DNA of 64,000 bases, taken from Clonostachys chloroleuca (taxonomy: Eukaryota > Ascomycota > Sordariomycetes > Hypocreales > Bionectriaceae). Under the pieces are notes generated by a model. The model saw only the letters and a program-made list of their open reading frames with translations. It ran no database searches and was not told where the DNA came from. Positions 34,587 to 45,544 of this stretch are shown here, one piece after another. The stretch covers positions 5,270,001 to 5,334,000 of the forward strand of contig JBANAY010000003.1 in NCBI GenBank assembly GCA_037952775.1, written 5' to 3'. Within the stretch, counting starts at the first letter, position 1. Each line of letters starts with the position of its first letter. The position numbers and the translations under genes are program-made.

Positions 34587-35201
34587 GATGGGCACTGGTG
34601 ATTTCTCAAAAGGAGGCTATGATTTTCTAGATCTGGGGCGCGGGGAGACTAGGATAAGGGGCGCGTAGAATGGGCCCGCGATGGATTTGGCTATATACCT
34701 GAGATATGCCCACTTCAAAGCATCCCATCCAATAATGTCTGAGAAAACCGAATAAACAAGCCCGAAATATACCATGATGGCATTTTCTATTAGTGGTACC
34801 ACTTGGATTTAGAAACCCACCGACTCCGGAGCATATGCGGCTTCCAATTTCTGAGAAGAGCCCACGAATTGTTTCTCAACGTGTCCTCGGGCTTTCGGTA
34901 ATTGCGAAGAGGTGGCTCAAGATCGGCTCAGTGCCGATTGCTAGCCTCGCCGCTTCTCAGATGTTCGGGATCTCGGGGACCATCGGCTAGTAACCCCCTT
35001 AGCGGTGTCCTGGCCAATCTCGATGGGAAAGTTGATAATCCCAGACTGTTTAGTCAGGGTTGTAGGTCGTTCATTGTTCTTTATTACCGGTGCTCCTTTT
35101 GTATTTCCCATTCCATCATTCTGAGGAAGAATCAACAAGCTGACGTTCAATCGTTTTCGACGAATTTCCAACCCAAGCATTTCAATTTCCCAGCTACAAC
35201 C
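34587..35201. promoter_or_regulatory. Divergent promoter: dihydroxyacetone kinase and Dabb gene
   Basis: 615 bp between two start codons facing away from each other, long enough for shared control. Contains one CGG-N7-CCG palindrome at 34924-34936 and, nearby, a direct CGG-N7-CGG at about 34974-34986. Confidence 0.6.
34924..34936. promoter_or_regulatory. CGG-N7-CCG palindrome (candidate Zn2Cys6 site)
   Basis: CGGCTCAGTGCCG, flanked by T and A so that the symmetric core is TCGGC...GCCGA, the same core as most other sites in the cluster. Confidence 0.55.
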
Positions 35202-35744
35202 ATGACTCTCATTCATATGGGTATGTGATCAAGCGGAAGAATGACTTTATCTCTGGAATTCAAGGCTGATCTGGCATTTACAGTGTTTTTCAAGTTCCGG
35301 GCCGATGTGTCCGAGGAGCACAAGCAGACATTCGTACGCGAACTGAAGAAATTGAAGCACCTCCCTTGTGTCAAGGACAACCGCCTGATCGTCGGTGGTC
35401 CTTCCGTTACCGACCCCATTGAGCGGAGCAAGGGCTTCGAGTTTGCTCTCCTCAGTTACCACGAGAACCGTGCGGCTCTCGACGAATACCAAGCTAGCAA
35501 AGAGCACACATGGTAAGATGACCCAGTTGCTTGCCTTGCTCGAGAGAAAGTCGACCGCGCAACTAACCAATCACTCTACAGGGTGACACAAACCTACATG
35601 TTCCCTTACAAGGAGGATTTGTGCCGCTTTGACTTTGAGGTCGACCCTGAGGATGAATACATGTGCCCAATTACCGCGCTTTCAAAATTGAGTGGCCTAC
35701 AAACCCCCACTGAGGCCCCAAAGACGCCCGAGACTACGAATTAG
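35202..35744 (+). CDS. Dabb (stress-responsive A/B barrel) domain protein
   Basis: Exons 35202-35220, 35284-35512 and 35582-35744 give 136 residues. The first exon has only 19 nt (MTLIHM then V split); the typical Dabb start (M-x-x-H followed by a strand VFFKFRADV) is restored only with this splice. The later part (SKGFEFALLSYHENRAALDEYQ) matches the family pattern with its late helix and strand. These small dimeric ferredoxin-like proteins act as cyclases, isomerases or have unknown roles. Here it is divergent from dihydroxyacetone kinase and shares its promoter, so a role in the same pathway (for example handling an unstable intermediate) is an inference. An alternative Met at 35241 inside the intron would give an atypical N-terminus. 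Confidence 0.87.
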
Positions 35745-36568
35745 ATTATAGATAGATTTAAACACTAAATGTATAAGACTTGAGTTTCTATCGTAACATC
35801 CCTTTAAATACTCTCTGTTCCTGTGCTGGCTATCTTGAAGCCGTGATAACAAAACGATGCGGTGAAGTTAGAGCACCAGATAAATCTCCCTGACCGCTTC
35901 CTACGTTATCCACCTAATGGGGAATTGTTAAGAACAAGACGAGCAGCTTCACTTCCATGGCTCACAATTCGTGGGTCCGCTTCGAGTGGCACTCATCGGC
36001 TTATGTCCGGTCCCCTTTCAATGCCCCTCCGCGTCATTCATTATTGCCAGAGCTCCACTCGGGATTTGCCGGTGGAACAACAAGATGCCAACAGTTCGGC
36101 TGTAAGCGTTAGGCCAGCTCGACAGTATTAACGACGAACTATTTGGCCGGGTTCGAGACCCTCGTGATTAAATGCTATACTGGGGGCCTCAAAACCCTTG
36201 ATCCTTCACATGGTGAGTCTGTATGTCACTTGGCTTTGCATGCCCTCTACACGAAACTTCTTGATAATACAGAAAAACAGCGCCAGTAACGGATTCACGT
36301 AGTGTGAGCGTAGAAATTTCACGAATACGGGACGTGATATTTCTATTTCGACTCGAGAAAGATTTGACATCTTAAATCACCAAAGATTTCTTTGAAGGGC
36401 TGTGGTTATTATTGATGTATGCATTGCTATCTATCTCTGCAATATAAAACTCGACTCTTTCCATAGAATGGATAGCAAAATCATGTCTCTCCGGAATTGG
36501 CATCTCCAGGTCCCCGAACCCCCTGATACTCACTCATCTAGAGAATGGGTGGTCCCTAGGGGATCATT
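35745..36568. other. Convergent 3' intergenic region
   Basis: Lies between the ends of the Dabb gene and the first amidohydrolase. No gene seen and no CGG-N7-CCG site, unlike the promoter regions of the cluster. Confidence 0.45.
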
Positions 36569-37708
36569 CTAGTCCTCAGAATACCATTGCCATAGACGCC
36601 GTGGATTGTCGACGAATATTCTGCGCACTTGAGCTTCACTGCCCGCCCAATCCTTGACGATCTCAACAAGTGCAGCATCGTTGATGTTTCTATATTCCTG
36701 TGGGTTCAGACGACCACCCACTGCCGCGTTACCTTCCTTGCTGGAAGTATGAGGCCAGTCACTTCCGTAGACAACCATGTCTGGTCCCGCAGTGATCAGG
36801 CTCTCAGCCACAATACGCATGTCCTCGTACAGAGGTGCGGCCTTTGAGTTCTGGTAAGGCGCAGAGAGCTTGACAAACAGAAGCTTGCGTTGGACAAGGT
36901 CAATCACCTCTGGGAATCCAGTTGACTTGTACGGGTCAATGGTGTTGACCGTCTTGTTGGTCTTGGAACCCACTTCCGCGTGCGCAAAGTGATCAGCGAC
37001 GAATGTTACCCCCAGATCAGGGATGATGGAGTGCAGGCCCACGTATGTCTTGATGGGGATCCAGAGCTGCACGACCCAGTTGCGGGCTTTGGCGATCGCG
37101 GCGTTCTTCTTGACTTCCTCAATGATGTCTTCGTCGGTATTGTTGTTCAAGTTGACACGCAGACCACGGACGCCAACCTCATGCAGCTCATTGAGCTCCT
37201 CTTCCGTTACACTGTCGGGGTCCACAACGGCGACACCGCGGTACTTGCCTTTGAACTGACGTAGAGCGTCGAAGAGGACGGAGTTGTTGGTGCCGTAGAC
37301 GCTGGGCAAGACTATCACCGCGTGATTGACGCCACGTGCAGTCTGGAACTCAGTAGCGTTGGCAACAGTCGCAGGTTTGGGCGTATAATCTATCAAAGTA
37401 GAGATGTTAGCTTGGAACTTCCTTTTCCGGTGGCCAAAGCTCCCGGACAAGATGCCGCCGTGGAAAGCACTGACCTCGATCTTCATCCATAGGGAATCTT
37501 TCGGGATCAATAACGTGGATATGGGAATCCCTACAACAAACAGTTAGCTTCGATCTCCGTACCCAGTGGCGGAAGCGGTCCGCCAGCATTGAATCAGAGT
37601 TTGAAAGGGGAGCTGGGGCCGAGTGACATACCACGAACCGGCGGGGACCCTGGAGCCCATTGTGGCTGCGATCCAAAGTGTAAGGACAATGCTCTTAATG
37701 GTAATCAT
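36569..37708 (-). CDS. Amidohydrolase-family metal-dependent hydrolase (COG3618 / lactonase type), paralogue 1
   Basis: Exons 37708-37632, 37530-37475 and 37389-36569 give 317 residues. TIM-barrel amidohydrolase of the PF04909 type: metal motif H-x-H (WDSHIHVIDPERFP), a mid-barrel His (VADHFAH) and the late Asp in YGSDWPHT. Family members open lactones, such as 2-pyrone-4,6-dicarboxylate and aldonolactones. The first Met would add a hydrophobic leader; Met17 (start 37660, MGSRVPAGSWDSH) is probably the real start because the second amidohydrolase of the cluster also begins with VPAG-x-WD-x-H after a short leader. Diverges from the MFS transporter at 39026. Confidence 0.9.
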
Positions 37709-38064
37709 AATGGGCAGCTAACCCGCTTAAATAGATTTATTTTCACTGGAAGTTGGAAATAGGGGCAAGAAAACCGTGAGTGGTGACACGGAGTAAGACT
37801 TAAGCACTGGTTGCGACCGAGTACTCTTAGTATTTATACCGTCCCTCGGCTACCCATGGACTTCAAATTAGGATTCTGGTTTCATTCACCATTCTGCCGA
37901 CTTAACCGCTCATGCCTTTCCCACTGCTTGCTTCTCCTCACGAGATATCCTAATATGGTAGGGGTTGGGGACAAGGATTCGCGTTCTCATGGGGAAATAG
38001 ACTAGACTACCTCTGCTAAAAAGATGAGGGGAGGATGCCCCTGTACCATCTAGAGAGAATGTGT

Positions 38065-38076
38065 CGGATACATCCG
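38065..38076. promoter_or_regulatory. CGG-N6-CCG palindrome (candidate Zn2Cys6 site)
   Basis: CGGATACATCCG inside a longer near-perfect inverted repeat TGTCGGAT...ATCCGACA at 38063-38080, 357 bp upstream of the amidohydrolase start. Confidence 0.4.
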
Positions 38077-38286
38077 ACACCTGCCAACCAGAAAGCAACA
38101 AATCAACAAGATGCATTATGTGAGAGAGAAAAGACCATGAGCAGGGATAATGAAGACTGGGGGTACGTAATTATCGTCCGAGTTGGCTATGTACCCAATC
38201 TCTGAGTCAAATGTTAACAAGAATTGGCAATGTGATGGTAACCCATGGGACATTCCACCCCACGGTCTCTCTTGGGGATGCTCCTT

Positions 38287-38299
38287 CGGACTAATACCG
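38287..38299. promoter_or_regulatory. CGG-N7-CCG palindrome (candidate Zn2Cys6 site)
   Basis: CGGACTAATACCG, flanked by T and A. Confidence 0.55.
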
Positions 38300-38520
38300 A
38301 TGCGGGGGATTTTGAACAGAGGCCGCCAGTTTTGCGTCTTTGGTACGAAAAACAGGGGCTTGATGCTTGCTCGCCCATGGAAATGGTCTTCATGAGGGCA
38401 AAGTCGAGAACCGACGTTACAACTCGGGTGGGCTAGCAAAGCAAGACTTTGTCCCGATGTTGCATAGGCTGAATGAAATCTATTTGGATCAGCTGATCAA
38501 AGACGAGTCTATGTTGCTCC

Positions 38521-38533
38521 CGGACCAATGCCG
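38521..38533. promoter_or_regulatory. CGG-N7-CCG palindrome (candidate Zn2Cys6 site)
   Basis: CGGACCAATGCCG, 493 bp upstream of the MFS start; spacer close to that at 38287. Confidence 0.55.
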
Positions 38534-39025
38534 GTTCTGGAGCTGGCAGGTGAGGCCAAGAGACTATTGGCCTAGCCCATGAAAGTTATGAATGAAGGGT
38601 AGAGATTTTCATGTAGATTGCTCAATCAAACACGGAGCCTTGGCATCATGTGTTTAGATGCTGCACTACTGGGAATCTAGCCCTTGCGAAGGCCACGCCA
38701 TTGTGGGGAGAACCAGCATCAAAACAAGGTATGCGGGGTTGCCCCGGGCGGGGGACGTGGAGGATGGTGGTCGAGGGTGTTATGAGTCGGTGGGAAGCCG
38801 GTCCATTAGCTGGAGCTCGAAGACGCGAGGAGATGATTCGGAGCCCCAGTTGTTTGCTTCAACCTCAGCGCAAACATAAAAGCGGTCACCTGCCTCCAGC
38901 TGAGTGTTGAGGTTGGCATCAGCAAAGAGTTCAACAACAAACATCAGGCTCTTTCCTGACACCCTTTTCCCCTCGTATTCCTTCTGTGCACAGTTCTACG
39001 TTTCTAATTGAGTTCAAGGCTGAAG

Positions 39026-40672
39026 ATGGCTGCGGACGCGAACGCATCCTCCGACGCCAAGCCGGGTAGCGCCGTCGAGATGGTTGAGCTCAAGGCAGCC
39101 CAGGAGGGCAATCGCCTTGCTCTGGCACAGGCAATGGGCTCAGAGGAATTTCTTGCTGCCGAGAAGGCACTGAAGCGGAAGCTTGACATGCGCCTCTTGG
39201 CTAGTGTTTGGCTCATCTTCGTTCTCAATTATCTGGACAGAGTAAGCCGCCTTACCAACAGATCGTGAGACCACCTATAAACTAACTGCCCTCGTCTCGT
39301 AGAATAATATTGCCGCCGCAAAGGTTGCTGGTCTCGCGGATTCGCTTAAACTGACAGCCGCTCAGTATGCTACCGCAGTGGCTATTCTGTTCGTCGGTTA
39401 CGTTCTCATGCAAATCCCCTCCAACATCTTCTTGGCTCAGCTCCGCCCTTCGCTTTATTTGCCAGCTTGCATGGCTGCTTGGGGTCTGCTCTCTACATTG
39501 ACTGGAGTGGTTCACAATGCTGCCGGCCTGTATGCCTGTCGTTTCTTCCTTGGTTTCGTCGAGGCTGCCTTCTATCGTAAGTAACGGCCTACATTCCTGA
39601 CGGGTTCAGTGATGACTAACTCTTATTTTTCAGCTGGAGCTCTGTTCCTGATTTCGTCATGGTACCGTCGCTCTGAGATGGGTCTCCGCAGCGCTATTCT
39701 ATTCTCTGCTACTCAGCTTGGAAGCGCCTTCAGCGGCCTTATTGGCGCTTGTATCCAAAGTGGTCTCGAAGGTGCTCGCGGCCTCGAGTCTTGGCGATGG
39801 CTGTTCATCATTGAAGGCTCCATCACCATCTTTGTCGCCATCTGCACTTGCGTTATTCTCCCAGATTGGCCTACGACGACCCGCTGGCTCTCTCCCACAG
39901 AGCGTTCCGTCGCTGAGTGGCGCCTGATCCAGGATGCTGGCCAGGTCGATGAGGACGACGAGAACTGGTCTCACGGTTTCAAGCTCGCCTTCAAGGACTG
40001 GCGTCTATACATTTTCGCCGGCATGTTCTTCTGCCTCCAGGTCGCCGCTGCCACCTCCAACTTCTTCCCCTCCGTCGTTCAGACCCTTGGCTACAACAGA
40101 ACCAACACTCTTCTGCTGACCGCCCCCCTTACATTCTGGGCCTCATGATCTCCATTTCAAACAACTGGTCCGCCGACCGTCTCAAGAATTCCTCCTTCCA
40201 CGTCATGTGGCCCCTGGCCCTGGCCATCATCGGCTTCGTCGTCGCTGCTGCGACTCTACAGGTCGGCCCCCGCTACTTTGCCATGATGCTCATGGTTGGC
40301 GGCGGCCATGGTGCCAACGCGGTTGTTTTGGCCTGGACTCAGAAGACGATGCTGCGACCTCGAATTAAACGAGCTGCCGCAGTTGCTTTTGTGAACGCTT
40401 TCGGAAACATCTCCCAGGTCTGGACCTCATACCTTTACCCGGACACTGACAAGCCCCGATACATACTGGCAATGTCGGTAAACTCTGCCTTTGCTCTCGG
40501 TACCATTATTCTTGCTCTTGTGATGCGCATCGTGTTGCAGAGAGCCAATAAGAAGCTTGACTCTGGTGCAGACGTTGCCGATGTGATGAAGGGTGAGGCG
40601 CAGGCCGAGATTAGTGGTGTTACCGAGGAGGAGCGCCAGGCTCAGAAGGCCGCCTTCCGCTTCATCACCTAA
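39026..40672 (+). CDS. MFS transporter of the anion:cation symporter (Dal5/allantoate permease-like) family, with a 1-nt frameshift
   Basis: Plasma-membrane carrier, expected to import an organic acid anion or similar. Exons 39026-39241, 39303-39576 and 39634-40672. The first 379 or so residues read normally (YLDR and NNIAAAKVAGL around the first intron, EAAFYPGALFLISSWYRRSE after the second). At a run of six C at 40123-40128 the frame ends after a few residues (TFWAS stop), while the expected continuation (YILGLMISI, then about 180 residues to the end) is in the next frame. One extra C would give a 509-residue protein of normal family length. The rest is undamaged, so a sequencing or assembly error or a very recent mutation is likely. 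Confidence 0.88.
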
Positions 40673-41063
40673 GATGACAGGAACTTGGACAAGAGATACG
40701 AAGCTTTGTGTACGGTTATTGAATCGAATCAGGTGACTAGGTTTAAGTCGCGTTGAAAAGAGGACGGGCTAGGTTGTAAGATTGTGTTGGAAGATGTCAT
40801 TAGTTTCAGCGAATTAACTTGGGTGGTAGTCTTTTCGTCTTTATGGAACTAGCACATTCAAATACCAATGAACAATGTATTTGGAGACATAATATTCCAT
40901 ATCTTCTTTGCTTAGCTCTGATTTGTCTATGTCAAGATTCCATGTGAACATGCCCTTTTTCAGATCCTCGGCCTCATTTTGCTCTCAAATTCAAGCATAT
41001 CTCTTGTTCCGAGGAGCTCGTTCTGTTTTGTTCATTTATTTCTTTAAATAATGTACATAAAAT
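40673..41063. other. Convergent 3' intergenic region
   Basis: Between the 3' ends of the MFS and Zn2Cys6 genes; AT-rich near the right end, no gene or palindromic site seen. Confidence 0.45.
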
Positions 41064-43470
41064 TTACACATCGCCAAAGGTCGGATAATTTGCCTGATCA
41101 ATCCATCCCAAATCAAACCACGAACTCATATCCCCCAACTCCATATAAAATGAACTAAAGTCCACGTTGTTGAATTCATTCGGGTTATCAAACTGGTTCT
41201 CCGGTGGGAAGAACCCGTCCGTATCAGCGTTAGCCACGCGCGTGCCGTCCTCATTCGCCCTCCACTCCGACTGGTGCATCATCATCAGCGAATGGCCAGC
41301 TTGTACTTCAGTCGCCTGCTTCTCTACCCGGCTGCGCCAAAAGGCCATGCTGGTGGCTACGAGCTTGTCAAATTTGTCGAGGGAGTCCGCGGCCACGCTC
41401 CACGTCTTCCCCAGATGCCGCAGGAGCGAGGAGCACTCTGCGGCGTTGCTTGTGGTGGTCTCTATGCCGACTTCTCGTAGGAGACTTGGATTGATCCATA
41501 GGCAGTAAAGGAATGTAATGCCGCTCACGAAGATCTGGTGTGCGGTGAGCCAGCTGTTGTTGAGTTTGCGGAATCGCTGGAGCTCTGCGGAGATTAGGAT
41601 GGTCTTCACAGCACTGTGATAACATGTCCTCCAGGAATCCAATGTGGGCTGCGCTACTGCAGGCGATGGCCGATGAAGAAGCATCAAGCACTGGTGATAC
41701 TTGAGTTCCAGGCTGCGGGTGGGAAAATCAGTTGTACTCCGACGAGACTTGTGCCTTAGCTGCTGAATCGACTCGGCATAGAGTTTGTCGCAGTGCTCAT
41801 GCACTGTTTGCTGCCACTTGGGAATATCGGTGGGCCAGGGAAATCGATCAGGGAGGCTGACGACGCGGTACAACGTCAACTTGATCTCTGCAACCACGCG
41901 GTCAAACGTTAAAGAATAGTGGGACACGACATATGAAGGAACAGATAGTCTGGCACGCTTCGGGCTCGTTGGCCCGTCTGAGACCTCTGTCCGTCCGTTC
42001 GAAGACGGTAGGGAGTCCTCACCTCCCGGGAAGGGCACATCGATCGCTTCATCCCTCAGTGTTAGTGGTCGGCCCAGCACAACTGCCAATGTCCGCTCGA
42101 TGGAGTATGTTGACCAAAAGATACCACTCCTGAGCGTTCGTTTCGTTTCCAATTGTCGCTTCTGCTGAAGGCCAATGTCTTGTGGCTCCTCTAACCATTT
42201 TCTCTGGAAGCCAAGATCAAGACAGCTTGCAATCAAGTTCGCGGTCAAAAACCACGCGTTGGGCCCATTAATGAAATTGAAGCTGCATAGTGTCAACAGC
42301 AGCATGATCTGAAGTCCCTCGATACTGTCGTGCAGAGCAAGGCTGTCTAAGCGAGACATGGCGGTAGCTAGGTACCTCCCAGACAGGAAATCCGTTGATA
42401 GACGAGACTCCAGTGTTCGTGAACCAAGGGCAATGATGAGGAATATCTGTACAGATGCAATTGGTGACAGACAAGACTCCATATCAACCAGCCTAGGCAT
42501 ACCCTGCGCGCTATCTAGCGAGAAGATATTCTGCAACCACTCGTGCACTGCGTCCTCATCAAGGAAAGGGTATATCGGTTGGTATGTCTCGAAGTAGGCG
42601 TCTACAAAATGTTGTAAGTCGGCTTCGGAAGTCCAATCTGGGGGGAACGGTTGTGCGTCATCGTCGTGGTTTCCTTGTGCATTCGTTGAAGGAGGCGTAG
42701 CCCAGCATGTTGCTAGACCTTGTGACTGAGGGATAGCTGAAAAGATCAACCGTGCAAAAGGAACGCCGGAGGATGGGCCAAGGTACTTAGACTCTTTCGA
42801 GTTGGCGAGTGAGAGGAGGCCAACTTCATGTGCTAGAGGCTCATTGGGTTTGATCTGTGTTGATGGAGCTGGGCTCGCTGTATTACCATCGAAGCCAGAG
42901 TCATAGCTGTTCTGGAGAAGTGGATCGACATTATTATTCGACAGTCCGTGACCTTGCAGCTGGATTTGGGAATGGGAGGAAGCGATTGTTTGTATTGGGG
43001 TGCCCGTCGGAGGATATTGCTGATGGTTCAGATCGATAGGCTGGGCGGTGATAGCAGGAGCTTCGCTGAGCTTCTCAGGGGCCACTTGTCGAAGGGCCTC
43101 TTCAAGCCAGCGAAGACGATTTTCAACTTGATTCAAGTGGCTATACCCGCTCCGCCAAGTAAGAGCACAGTCAGCAACGGTGGCTAAGAAAACACAACCG
43201 CTCTGTGGTTGGATAGACGCACCTTAGTCCTCCGGCTGTGTTAAGGGCTCCGGGACGGATGCAGCTGCGACCTACGCGGGCGCAGCTGCCACAAGCGGGC
43301 TGCTGATCATCACATCGCGTCTTCTGCATGCGGCAGCGAAGACATGCCGTCCCCTTCTTCCGACCAGGCGCTGGAGTCGGTCCCGTTGTGGGCGCCGGTG
43401 CTTGGGTGGGTGGGGACGTCGGTTTCACCAGAACGCGCTTTGGTGGCTCCTCCTGCTCATCCATGATCAT
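41064..43470 (-). CDS. Zn2Cys6 transcription factor, candidate regulator of the cluster
   Basis: Exons 43470-43223 and 43140-41064 (intron 82 bp) give 774 residues. The zinc cluster is complete: Cys43, 46, 53, 60, 63 and 70 with spacing x2, x6, x6, x2, x6. A coiled-coil-like linker follows (QVENRLRWLEEAL, just after the intron), typical of dimeric members that read CGG-Nx-CCG palindromes. The central fungal_trans-type domain is visible (SGIFWSTYSIERTLAVVLGRPLTL). The N-terminal 40 residues are Pro-rich. It diverges from the Ldh2-type dehydrogenase across 478 bp carrying two CGG-N7-CCG sites, so autoregulation together with the pathway is plausible. Specific inducer unknown. Confidence 0.92.
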
Positions 43471-43708
43471 TCTCCCTTAAAATCTCGGCCCCGTACAATT
43501 CTCCAGATAGGAGCTTGGTTGTTGGATCGGGGTTGGGTGCGAGAAGTGCGGGATGATGGCTGGGGAAGAAGGGGGATGCGGATGCCAAGGGGAAAATGAC
43601 CGATATCTAAACTCACGACCCGGCAATTCCCCGAGTAGAGGACATCATTCAAGTCGGGTTTTGCACAGGCACGCGACCCTGAAAAGAAAATGTGGCTATT
43701 TAGTGACT

Positions 43709-43721
43709 CGGCTTTATGCCG
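43709..43721. promoter_or_regulatory. CGG-N7-CCG palindrome (candidate Zn2Cys6 site)
   Basis: CGGCTTTATGCCG with flanking T and A; 228 bp upstream of the dehydrogenase start. Confidence 0.6.
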
Positions 43722-43751
43722 ATGGGTGAGGCCACTCAAACGTCATCTTAG

Positions 43752-43783
43752 CCGGAGCTATCCAGAAATCGGGGTAGCTCCGG
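43752..43783. repeat. Inverted repeat / potential hairpin in the regulator promoter
   Basis: CCGGAGCTA at 43752-43760 pairs with TAGCTCCGG at 43775-43783 across a 14-base loop. The right arm overlaps the CGG-N7-CCG at 43770-43782. Confidence 0.6.
43770..43782. promoter_or_regulatory. CGG-N7-CCG palindrome (candidate Zn2Cys6 site)
   Basis: CGGGGTAGCTCCG; spacer differs from the other sites, so this is a weaker candidate. Confidence 0.4.
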
Positions 43784-43948
43784 TCGAGGGATGGCATTTG
43801 ACTCGAACTAAGGTGAGGGGAAAAAGAAAAAGTAGCTATATCAAGAGGAAATTGGGGTAAAAGGAGCTGAATAAATCGAGCATCATCCCGGATTCCTCTA
43901 CCCTCTCTCAACCATCACGACATTCCTTGAAGCACCACTAAATCAACC

Positions 43949-45084
43949 ATGGCTTCTCGATACTACGCTAACCCGGCGGAGGCCAGGACCTTTGCCAAGG
44001 CTCTTCTAACCAAGTCCGGTCTTCCTGAAGACCATGCCGAGTTGATGACCAAGTGCCTGGTTGAGGCTGATACTCGTGGTGTGGTATGTAGAAAATTCGA
44101 GGCCATTCCATAGCTCTTCTCAGCCTGCTAACTAAATCTTTTTAGGACACTCACGGTCTTGCACGATTGCAACAATATGTTGAGCGCGTCGGCAGTGGTC
44201 TCGTTAACGCCAGTGCTAACATCCAGATTCACGAGAAGACCCCTGTTGCTGCTCATGTCGATGGAGACAACGGCTTCGGTTTCATCGTGGCCTCCAAGGC
44301 TATGGAAGATGCTATCCGCCGTGCCAACACCTATGGCATTGGTATTGTCACTGCTGAACACTCGAACCATTTCGGCATGGCTGCCACATACGTCAACCAG
44401 GCTCTGGATGCCGGCATGATCTCCCTCGTCTTTACCAACTCGGCCAAACAGATGCCTCCCTTCGGTGGAAAGGAGACTCTTCTTGGTATCTCCCCATTTG
44501 CCGCTGGCGCTCCCAGCCAAAGCGAAGTCCCATATGTTCTCGATATGGCCCCATCCGTGGTTGCCAAGGGCAAGATCAGGCGTGCCGCTCGCCGCGGAGA
44601 GAAGATTCCCTTGGGCTGGGCCTACGATAAGGACGGCAAGCCTACAGAAGATGCGAACGAGGCTCTGAACGGCTCCATGGCCCCAATTGGTGGGCCCAAG
44701 GGCTCTGGTATTGCCATTCTCATGGATATCATGTCTGGTGTCCTCTCTGGCGCTGAGTTTGGCGGTACAGTTGGTGACCAATACAAGGAAGCTCGTCCCC
44801 AGAATGTGGGACATTGTTTCATCGCCATCAAGCCCGATATCTTCATGTCGGCTGAACAGTTCCGTGCTCGCATGGACACTTTAGTGCAGCGCGTTCACGG
44901 GGTAACGCCGGCTGACGGCTTCAAGGAGGTTCTCTTCCCAGGTGAGCCAGAGTACCGCCTAGCTGTTGAGAGGACAAAGCAGGGCCTGCCTTTCGCGGAT
45001 GCCGAAAAGCAGATGTTTGAGGATATGGCAAGCAAGTATTCTGTCACTCCTCTTGCTCTGTCTACCGAACCTCTGAATCTGTAA
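43949..45084 (+). CDS. Ldh2-family (malate/L-lactate/ureidoglycolate type) NAD(P)-dependent dehydrogenase
   Basis: Cytosolic 2-hydroxyacid dehydrogenase/2-ketoacid reductase unrelated to classical MDH/LDH. Exons 43949-44083 and 44146-45084 (62-bp intron) give 357 residues, normal for the family. Characteristic motifs are DTHGLARL (46-53), EHSNHFG with His117 and His120 (active-site region), NSAKQMPPFGG, IPLGWAYDKDGKPTED and GGPKGSGIAIL (cofactor region). Bacterial members reduce 2,3-diketogulonate or oxidise malate, lactate, sulfolactate or ureidoglycolate, so the exact substrate cannot be read off. Its place in the cluster suggests oxidation of the acid made by the lactonase-like amidohydrolases, or reduction of the keto acid after cleavage. 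Confidence 0.93.
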
Positions 45085-45544
45085 ATATATATCTTTATGA
45101 GTTGATGGGGGGAAAATAATTAGACCAATGAACCAACATACCAAATGTTAATAATATGATCACGCGTGCTTCACATTTGATGTTAACAAGCCCCTTGTGG
45201 TTGTGAACCTCTTTATGCAATTTTCTCTCTGGCCATTTATGATTAAACAAAAATACAAAATGCACATATCTACAAGGTACGCTACATGGATACACCCTTC
45301 TAACACTTAGGGTGATAGCTACAAAGACTAAAATATGATCTATCAAGCGTTCTCAATTTAGAGGGGAAACGATCAAATACATGGACACAGACGGCTATCG
45401 TGATTAAGGTAGGCAATAAATTGAACTCAAGATGAATGGAAGAGAGCTCTCTAGGTACTCGTTGGTCCGCACAATCGAAACTTAAGATGGCCAGACGAAA
45501 GTATTCTCATGGTAGATTTTATATCAAATTCTTTTACTCATTGC
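45085..45544. other. Convergent 3' intergenic region
   Basis: AT-rich spacer between the Ldh2-type gene and the RraA gene; no gene or palindromic site seen. Confidence 0.45.

Larger units (their letters stand above)
37709..39025. promoter_or_regulatory. Divergent promoter: amidohydrolase 1 and ACS-type MFS transporter
   Basis: 1,317 bp with no supported gene. Contains two CGG-N7-CCG palindromes (38287, 38521) and one CGG-N6-CCG (38065), the densest promoter of the cluster along with 43.5-43.9 kb and 46.4-46.7 kb. Confidence 0.6.
43471..43948. promoter_or_regulatory. Divergent promoter: Zn2Cys6 regulator and Ldh2-type dehydrogenase
   Basis: Contains CGG-N7-CCG palindromes at 43709 and 43770 and a 9-bp inverted repeat (43752-43760 with 43775-43783) overlapping the second. 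Confidence 0.6.

Noticed and set aside
36130..36200. Possible tRNA suggested by GGTTCGAGACC
   Set aside because: The T-loop-like word is not accompanied by a matching acceptor stem, D arm or anticodon arm.
37660..37708. Signal peptide on the first amidohydrolase
   Set aside because: The hydrophobic leader exists only if the first Met is used; comparison with the second amidohydrolase favours Met17, making it cytosolic.
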